From: Molanna angustata
Lineage: Eukaryota; Arthropoda; Insecta; Trichoptera; Molannidae
Length of the DNA stretch: 64,000 nt
NCBI GenBank assembly: GCA_963576475.1
Contig: OY754964.1
Location: 52,235,892-52,299,891 of the forward strand
Reading direction: 5' to 3'
The notes below the pieces were generated by a model. That model had not been told where the DNA came from and searched no databases. It was given only the letters and a program-made list of their open reading frames with translations. The translations under genes were made by a program, and so were the position numbers. Shown piece after piece: positions 57,679 to 64,000 of the stretch. Positions within the stretch are counted from its first letter, which is position 1. Each line of letters begins with the position of its first letter.

Positions 57679-57805
57679 CAGACCGACCTCTTCACGACAC
57701 TGTGCATCGTCGAGGGACGGATACAGACGAAGATTACTTCACAATACGCAGATGCCCCCAGCAGACCCTGTTTAGATCCTTTTAAACACTCCACGTCAAA
57801 ACAAT
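57679..57805 (-). other. Candidate host exon 1 (minus strand)
   Basis: The minus strand has a textbook acceptor, 'tatctttgtttcag', ending at 57806, then a GC-rich 127-nt block, then the donor CTG|GTGAGT (57673-57678). One frame is open throughout ('CFDVECLKGSKQGLLGASAY' at its start), but it would meet a stop four codons into the next candidate exon. Another frame is open from an internal stop onward ('SNLRLYPSLDDAQCREEVGL') and continues in frame into that exon. The GC-rich zone extends to 57565, with a second acceptor-like 'tctctccacag' on the same strand. It could be a coding or UTR exon of a host gene, or a non-coding RNA. The family is unknown. Confidence 0.3.
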
Positions 57806-58034
57806 CTGAAACAAAGATAATTATAAATCAAATTAATGAATTGTGACAAACAATAAAGTCTCCGTTACACGTATTAGGGTACACATTATAAACGACAACA
57901 ACAATAAAAGTAGATTAATGTTTTAATATATGTAATACAGATACGATTTGTTTCTTCAAAGTTTTTGCTGTTGGTTGGAAAAAAATCCATTTGGCAAAAA
58001 TTCGCTCCTTACCAACAGTTTAAGAGTACATATA

Positions 58035-58215
58035 ACGCTAAACATAGTGACTGAAAACATGATAATATATTAAAACCGCCTAATGCAGTATGGCGTTAGG
58101 AAGGGTACCTATCGCGTGCGTTAAAAATGGTTTATACATATGTGATTCAAAATATCGGAAACCCCAAATATGTTGATTTTTACCATTTTAAGAACAAACC
58201 TGACTTAAATTGAAA
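58035..58215 (+). repeat. Family P repeat, diverged
   Basis: 'ttaaaaccgcctaatgc', 'gggtacctatcgcgtgc', 'atcggaaaccccaaatatg' and 'aacaaacctgact' match the order at 13.5 kb. Confidence 0.6.
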
Positions 58216-59646
58216 AAAAAAATCTGTCATTCACTTCGATTTAATGCACTCATAAGCATATAAAAGATTTATTTCTGTACGATACATAGTTATGGAGTAA
58301 TTTAATAAAAATGTTGAAAAAAGGATATTTTAAAGTTGTGTGACGAAAATTCACTCGAGAAATGTTGAAAATACTTATGGTATTTTTTTAGAAACATACT
58401 TACATATATTTGAGAAATTTATTTAAAATTGGGGTGCTTAGGTTTATATGGCCCCTTAATGAAGTGTTAAGAAAATAAATTAAACATTTTTTTATTGAGC
58501 CGATATAAATTTTCAGGAATGATAGCATTTTGATAGTTTTGACAGATCACAATTATAAAAAGTAAACGCCAGGTAGCGCCATACGCTGCACGAAAAAAAT
58601 CAACATCCGTCCATATGATTCGTTCAAAACCTGACAATTTCGTATAAAAATTCCTATTGGTATTATATTTGAATGAATAAGCAATTTGATACTGTATTGT
58701 AAAAATTTGTAAAATATTAACTCTTATCGTCTTACGCAAATTGAGTCTTGAATTAATAAAGCTGCTTGCTATGATCGCGGTTATACAGCGAAAGGGCTCT
58801 GAATAAATTACGCTTTGATATACATACGTGGAATCAGAGTCTTGACACTTTAATTAATTACTCAAGGATAAAATAAAATCACAAAGCCAACAATTCTGCA
58901 ATAGCGGCCATCTTGTATTAGTAAACTATAAGCTATATTAATTATTTGTATTCCACGTCAGAAGTCTGGCAAGTTCGAGTATCAATTTCATACTTCAAAG
59001 ACGACACAACAACGATAATTACGAATGACAAGTGATGCTCATTTGAGATTCGTCAACAAAAGTGCAATGTTCTGATATTCCTCAAGGATCGATTCTAGAA
59101 CCATTTATTTTTGTCATTCAAACTACATACATTAAAAAACATATAACATAAAAAAATATAACATAAAAATTATTTATTACATAAAAAATACAAAATCCGT
59201 CCGTCTGGTGTAACCTTCAGTGTTTTTAATAAACAGGTTTTATGAATACACAAATACCTATACTATCTTAAATGGACTTATGCGGTTTCTCTAGGTGCAA
59301 ATTCCAACGTTTCACCAAATATGTAGGTACCTACTTACCGAAATATTATTCGATCAAATATGTTTTTCAAAATACAATATTTAATTAAAAATTTGTATGT
59401 AGGTATATGAAGCAGTGTTTTTCTTCTACAATTATTTTATTCATATACAGGTGAAACGGTCGTCCTCGATAAGAATAACTGTAAATGAAAAATAGTGTTT
59501 AATTTTAATAATAAAATTCTACATAATCAACACTGTCAGTGTGAAAAAAATGCACGTAGGTATATTTTGTGAAGAAACAAAATTAAATGAAACCTTTGAT
59601 CAAGTGATCCACATTTGCCTGATATTTTTTTTTTAATTTTGTATTA
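58216..59646. other. Mostly unassigned
   Basis: 58353-58410 is shared with 14425-14480. 58740-58990 is slightly GC-raised without a recognised gene. The 90-codon minus ORF (58467-58739) has no domain I know. Confidence 0.35.
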
Positions 59647-60924
59647 CAGCCAGTTTCATAAAAAGCAGCAAAAGGACCCTTTAGTTAAAGGTTCTTTAAA
59701 AATTTAAAGTCGTTGCGTTTCATAAATAATAATGCCGCGTACTTTAGTAAAAGGCAGAAATGTCACCAAAATACCTGAAAGTTGGCAATATTTGTATCAA
59801 AATGTATGGAAACATAGCTCATAGCATAGGTAAATCTTTCTGTTTACTACCATATATATAATATGTTATTTCTGTCATTGAATTGATCATTGATGTATAG
59901 GACATGTTTATGGAACAAAATGTATGGAAACATAGCTCATAGCATAGGTAAATCTTTCTGTTTACTACCATATATATAATATGTTATTTCTGTCATTGAA
60001 TTGATCATTGATGTATAGGACATGTTTATGGAACAAAATGTATGGAAACATAGCTCATAGCATAGGTAAATCTTTCTGTTTACTACCATATTATATATAA
60101 TATGTTATTTCTGTCATTGAATTGATCATTGATGTATAGGACATGTTTATGGAACAAAATGTATGGAAACATAGCTCATAGCATAGGTAAATCTTTCTGT
60201 TTACTACCATATATATAATATGTTATTTCTGTCATTGAATTGATCATTGATGTATAGGACATGTTTATGGAACAAAATGTATGGAAACATAGCTCATAGC
60301 ATAGGTAAATCTTTCTGTTTACTACCATATTATATATAATATGTTATTTCTGTCATTGAATTGATCATTGATGTATAGGACATGTTTATGGAACAAAATG
60401 TATGGAAACATAGCTCATAGCATAGGTAAATCTTTCTGTTTACTATCATATATATAATATGTTATTTCTGTCATTGAATTGATCATTGATGTAGAGGACA
60501 TGTTTATGGAACAAAACCTATCAAAAAATTCTCCTTAATTCTACTCTTCCATGTGGTCGATTCTTTTCCTATATAAACTTTTCACCGTACGCATCTTCTA
60601 ATTATCTCATTTTGTTATATTATTTATAAAAAAATGTTTAAATAATAAGAAAACTATTGAATATTAGTAAGTAATATGCACATGATCGTCAACATTCAAT
60701 TGACAATATTGACATCAACAAGAACCGACTTGAACATTATGTCATATTGCAGCACACTCTGGTGGCAAAAAAATGAACTGCTCTTAAAGAAGACTTTAGT
60801 GACTAAAGTACGAAGACACTGGACTTTAAATTAAAGTGAACTTTAAGTGACATTTTGTTGTTATGAAACGCAATTTATTTTAAAGTCGACATTAAGTCTC
60901 CTTTAATTTTTATGAAACTGGCCA
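59647..60924. mobile_element. TIR element of about 1.28 kb with a minisatellite core
   Basis: The left end 'cagccagtttcataaaaag' and the right end, whose complement reads 'tggccagtttcataaaaat', are imperfect inverted repeats. The similarity continues over about 100 bp ('gcgtttcataa', 'gtactttagt' recur in both arms). TTA stands directly outside each end (59644-59646 and 60925-60927); a 3-bp TWA duplication is typical of PIF/Harbinger elements. No transposase is encoded; the middle is the tandem array at 59799-60512. Confidence 0.75.
59799..60512. repeat. 118/121-bp tandem repeat, six copies
   Basis: Units begin 'aaaatgtatggaaacatagc' at 59799, 59917, 60035, 60156, 60274 and 60395. Lengths are 118, 118, 121, 118, 121 and 118 bp; the 3-bp difference is an extra TAT in 'ccatattatatataatatg'. 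Apart from this, and two or three substitutions in the last unit, copies look identical. The long units carry variable numbers of TA, not unique spacers, so this is not a CRISPR. Confidence 0.95.
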
Positions 60925-61125
60925 TTAGGGTTTTTTGTTATTTTCCAAATCAATAACATCTAAGATGGCAATACGAATTACTTACTCCCAAAATAGGTCT
61001 CATTAGAGAATAAACCAGCAGATGAAAGGTCGTAAGCACTACAGTTATCAGATTTCTATATTAAATTTGTAACGAGTAAGTCTTCTTTGTCACTAAAATT
61101 ACTTAATTCTACTTTTTCAATTAAA

Positions 61126-61289
61126 AATGAATATGTCCTTGTTAAACAAGTACATATACATCTTCCTACGTTCCCTAAAGTAAGCATAAATGCTTGTGCT
61201 ATAGGTGAACGAAATCGGTCGAGGCAGGATTCGAACTCGCGACTACTGGATTACTAGCCCAGCGCGCTAACCGCTCTGCCATCGGCCCA
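61126..61289 (-). mobile_element. SINE-B, full length
   Basis: In plus orientation it runs from 'aatgaatatgtccttgtt' via 'acgttccctaaagtaagc' and 'ataggtgaacgaaatcggtc' to the head: B box 'aggattcgaactcgcg', anticodon arm 'ctggattactagcccag' and A box 'accgctctgccatcgg'. It is the best-preserved SINE-B, with acceptor-stem pairing between its ends (GGCCGA/TCGG-like). Confidence 0.85.
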
Positions 61290-62019
61290 TCTATAGTGTA
61301 GGTATACTTGTGAAACTTGTAGGTACTCGTATAAGTTACCTACCTAATGATACTATTTTTATACTCTTAGTTCACAAACATTATCCAAGATACATACGTA
61401 TAAAATTACTTATTCCTATTTATGAAGTATACTCGTATAAGGTACTGATGCTACTTTTGTAGGTACTGTTCACTAACACTACCCAAGATACGTATAAAAA
61501 AGAGTAAAATTACATTAATTCAAATCCAATTTGAGGAAACTTTAACAGTAACAAATAGCAGATAACCTTGATACACCTCGTACATCAATATTTTTTTCGC
61601 ATTGTAAAACCCTATTAACATAATTGTTAATGGTTCGTCATAATATTATAAAAGTCAATTTAAATTGTCTCTAAAATGTAAATACCTAGTTGATTTATAT
61701 AATTTGATATAGGTATTCTATAGATACATAAGATTCCGTGATGAGTAGGTATATATGTATTATATAATTGTATAAAATCACAGGTGGCGTAGTGCCATCA
61801 AGAGAATAAAAAATTTCGATCCTATGAAATATGTCAATTAAATGGAACCCATCGATCTATGCTAAATCTTTTTTAAAATTATATAGTGTATTCTGTGTAT
61901 AGGTAACTATAGTGGAATTAATATGAAGTGACGACTTTGGTGATAAAATTAATTGTCAAGGTATAGACAATGTTATAATTTGTCCCTGTCTTTAGTTTCA
62001 AGACGATAATGTCGGTATT
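61290..62019. other. No recognised feature
   Basis: AT-rich, with repeated 'actcgtataaggta' + 'ctgatgctac'-like and 'acccaagatac' words near 61315-61500 that suggest a small old local duplication. Confidence 0.35.
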
Positions 62020-62182
62020 CTTCTTCTCCTGGTGCCCTGTCAAGAACCACCGACGTTGGCGTTCACTCTGGTGAATCCCTCTCTGTACTGTACCTACTGC
62101 CCGGAATATCTCCTCCACAGTTATGAAGCCCGTGCATTGCCTAATATTACGCATCCAGGACATCTGTCCCTCGGCGACCAAT
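62020..62182 (-). pseudogene. LINE L-E polymerase tail remnant
   Basis: The minus strand reads 'QMSWMRNIRQCTGFITVEEI' then 'FRAVGTVQRG', after which the frame is broken. The motif [QR]M.W.RNIR.WTG...VEELFR is the extreme C-terminus of a lineage of insect endonuclease/reverse-transcriptase LINEs. The expected tryptophan of the WTG block is replaced by cysteine here. About 40 recognisable codons remain. A slightly GC-raised flank continues to 62400 without recognisable coding sequence. Confidence 0.5.
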
Positions 62183-62627
62183 TGCCCAATTGCCCAGTAT
62201 TAATTGAAGCAAGTGGTATTTTTCTCCTCTCGTATGCGGTCTTGTGGATAGTTCTCAGTATTGGCTGAGTAAAGGAAGAAACGCCAATGCATCTAATTTA
62301 CATTGGCGGCACTGAGCGCCTGTGTAGTGTAGCGTTAAGGATGGGACGAAAACAAGAATGTTGTCCCATTCCCATGCGGAACAGTTTCACAACTCCAATC
62401 GTCAGTTCATATTGATACCACTACCTACAGGTGAAATAACACAATATTTTGAATGTCATTTTTCTTGACATTTAACTTCAATAGTTCTACTTTTGACAAA
62501 GTGATATTTATTAATGCATAAAATATAACACAACTGTACCTAATAGTGTAATGTCCTACAAAGTAATGATTTCATTTAAACAGATTTTTTTATTAATAAT
62601 ATCAGTCACAATGAAATGTCAAGAATT
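62183..62627. other. Unassigned, GC-raised to about 62400
   Basis: A 24-bp-scale inverted word ('cgccaatgcatc' ... 'acattggcgg' near 62281-62310) is present. No gene was identified. Confidence 0.3.
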
Positions 62628-62850
62628 ATCTGTGGTTCGTCGAAATTTCGAGATATCAGAAAATAATAATACCAGTGGTTTGTCCACACAGAAAGAATGA
62701 ACGAAGAATATTTAATATTCTAACGTAGGTAGGTACCTAAGAAGTCAGATGAGCATGTATGATAATATGGAAAATGACTGTAATGAAGGCGAAGAATATA
62801 TGCGTTAACAAAGTGTGTAGCATTCGGTTCTATCTGCCTACAAAAAGAAT
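62628..62850 (+). pseudogene. LINE L-C, old degraded copy
   Basis: Plus-strand translation in shifting frames gives 'WFVHTERMNEEYL' (compare RWFGHIERMNDERL at 49.4 kb), then 'MSMYDN'-type sequence and 'NKVCSIRFYLPT', which matches the tail before the L-C 3' UTR ('ctatctgcctac'). There are multiple indels and no GTAT tail. It directly precedes a family K copy at 62860. Confidence 0.5.
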
Positions 62851-62859
62851 AGTTTCATG

Positions 62860-63488
62860 TTCATATTTTTTATAGAAAATTAAATTATCTAGTTGGGGTG
62901 TATCGGCATTTATCGATGTTTTTAAAAACTTAGAAATATGTGAAGTTAAACACATAAATTTATCATAAAAATAATTTTTTCTCAATATAAAATGTTTGAG
63001 AAACACTGAAACTTTTTTTGGAAAAATAAATTTGAGATTTTGTTTTTGTCTATATCTGTACCATTTTTTTTGCGTTACAGCTTTTATGGTTCTTGAGATA
63101 TATGGAAAAAAAGTAAAAATTCAAAAGTTGATAACCCCTAACTCAAACAAAAATTCAAAATTCTGAGTATAAAAGTTTTGTAGGCCTACTACTTTTTATA
63201 TATTCTGAAATTTTAGTGTATTGAGCGGATCAAAAGCTGTAAGGGGGGACGGACACACACACAGACATACAGACACATTAAATGTTCTACTCTAAATTCT
63301 GATCAAGTCCATAATTATATGGAACATACCTATATGCTACGAAGCCTCTAAGTTGGTGTTTTTTTTTATTTCTAAGTTGAAAAAACCGTGAAAAATATAG
63401 ACCTGACATAAAAATCTCGCGTATCTTGACTTGCAACTTGTCGATATGTTAAGCGAAATAATTTCTCTTGAACAAATCGACAGTTGGA
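62860..63488 (+). mobile_element. Family K element, 3' 60%
   Basis: It starts 'ttttttatagaaaattaaat' and 'ctagttggggtgtatcgg' and follows the 26.3-26.9-kb order to the terminus 'gaacaaatcgacagttgga' (63488). The 5' 400 bp are missing. The CA tract is shorter here. Confidence 0.75.
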
Positions 63489-64000
63489 AAACACATTCAT
63501 CATTTCTATTATTATTAATAATTTAGTAATATAAATTTAATACTTAAACGTAAAATATAAATTCTACTAAAGTACCTAATACATAAACATGTCTTTACTA
63601 AAAAATGTAGAAATTTAAGAAACTGCTTATTCTTCCGTGGAGATAAATATATAGAAAGACAGACATAACTATTATACCTGAACCTGAACCTCATGTCAAA
63701 TAGATTATTACGACATGCCACAATAGTAGTAGCACACAATTTGTGAGTAAATAGATTGTAAAAATCGTCAATTATATATATCATATATTATACATCTAAA
63801 GATATATGTACCTACATACTTTATAAATCAGAATTCGTGAATATTTTGATAATAACTTTTGTGCATAGAAAACCATTCGGATACTTGTATATGTTTCAAA
63901 AAATACATATATATTTCTAATTTCCATCCATTCGAGAAATGAATTTCAGTAAATCAACTTCTGTACGGGATTTTCAGATTTGAATTTGCGATTCGCATGT
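63489..64000. other. No recognised feature
   Basis: AT-rich; a minus 89-codon ORF (63515-63784) has no recognised domain. Confidence 0.35.

Noticed and set aside
59799..60512. CRISPR-like repeated array (also 5916-6125 and 23512-23671)
   Set aside because: Units are contiguous tandem repeats without unique spacers, in a eukaryotic genome.
1..64000. Bacterial-type systems such as phage, toxin-antitoxin, defence islands or operons
   Set aside because: Base composition, SINEs, LINEs, splice-like signals and absence of any gene-dense region show insect nuclear DNA.

Overview
The window is 64 kb of AT-rich eukaryotic nuclear DNA, almost certainly from an insect and most likely a moth or butterfly. 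The pointers to Lepidoptera are the very frequent TACCTAC / GTAGGTAC runs, LINE 3' ends of the type 'ttggaagaaattgcc...ggcaat...', and a stretch near 15.7 kb that resembles a repeat I associate with lepidopteran genomes. This assignment is inference; no conserved host gene is available to confirm it. There are no operons, ribosome binding sites or bacterial genes. Nearly all open reading frames are chance ORFs or pieces of dead retrotransposons.

The window is best read as a layered graveyard of mobile elements. I can separate seven non-LTR retrotransposon lineages: L-A at 16 kb, with a 3' piece at 10.4 kb; L-B at 43-44 kb and 49-50 kb; L-C at 49, 56.7, 30.2 and 62.7 kb; and shorter remnants of L-D to L-G. 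I also see three tRNA-headed SINE families: SINE-A, SINE-B (threonine-tRNA-like) and SINE-C. Further dispersed families are R (about 0.5 kb), K (about 1 kb, with inverted termini), H (about 0.29 kb, sharing its 3' tail with L-C), P and Q. Several non-autonomous DNA transposons carry visible terminal inverted repeats.

Layout: 1-14 kb holds SINE, family R and family H copies, a 450-bp MITE with 52-bp perfect terminal repeats inside a LINE remnant, and two minisatellites. 14-25 kb is mostly unexplained AT-rich DNA with LINE L-A and a MITE built round a 16-bp tandem repeat. 25.9-28.9 kb holds K, H and R copies. 30-38 kb is a dense nest: a SINE split by a LINE, then a 5.6-kb segment with hAT-type ends and a matching 8-bp flanking repeat that contains many later insertions. 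41-50 kb holds a GC-rich foldback, two copies of LINE L-B (the second interrupted by LINE L-C and by a SINE) and a 227-bp near-perfect hairpin. 54.8-57.8 kb is the only stretch that looks like host gene: a CpG-rich block with a TATA box and donor site on the plus strand, and two splice-bounded blocks on the minus strand. 59.6-60.9 kb is a TIR element whose middle is six copies of a 118-121-bp tandem repeat.

The elements interact in three visible ways: they insert into one another, which gives a relative age order; short elements share 3' tails with LINEs that probably mobilise them (H with L-C, SINE-C with a LINE 3' tail); and several carry long inverted repeats that could be transcribed into double-stranded RNA. 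No complete autonomous transposase or reverse transcriptase is present.
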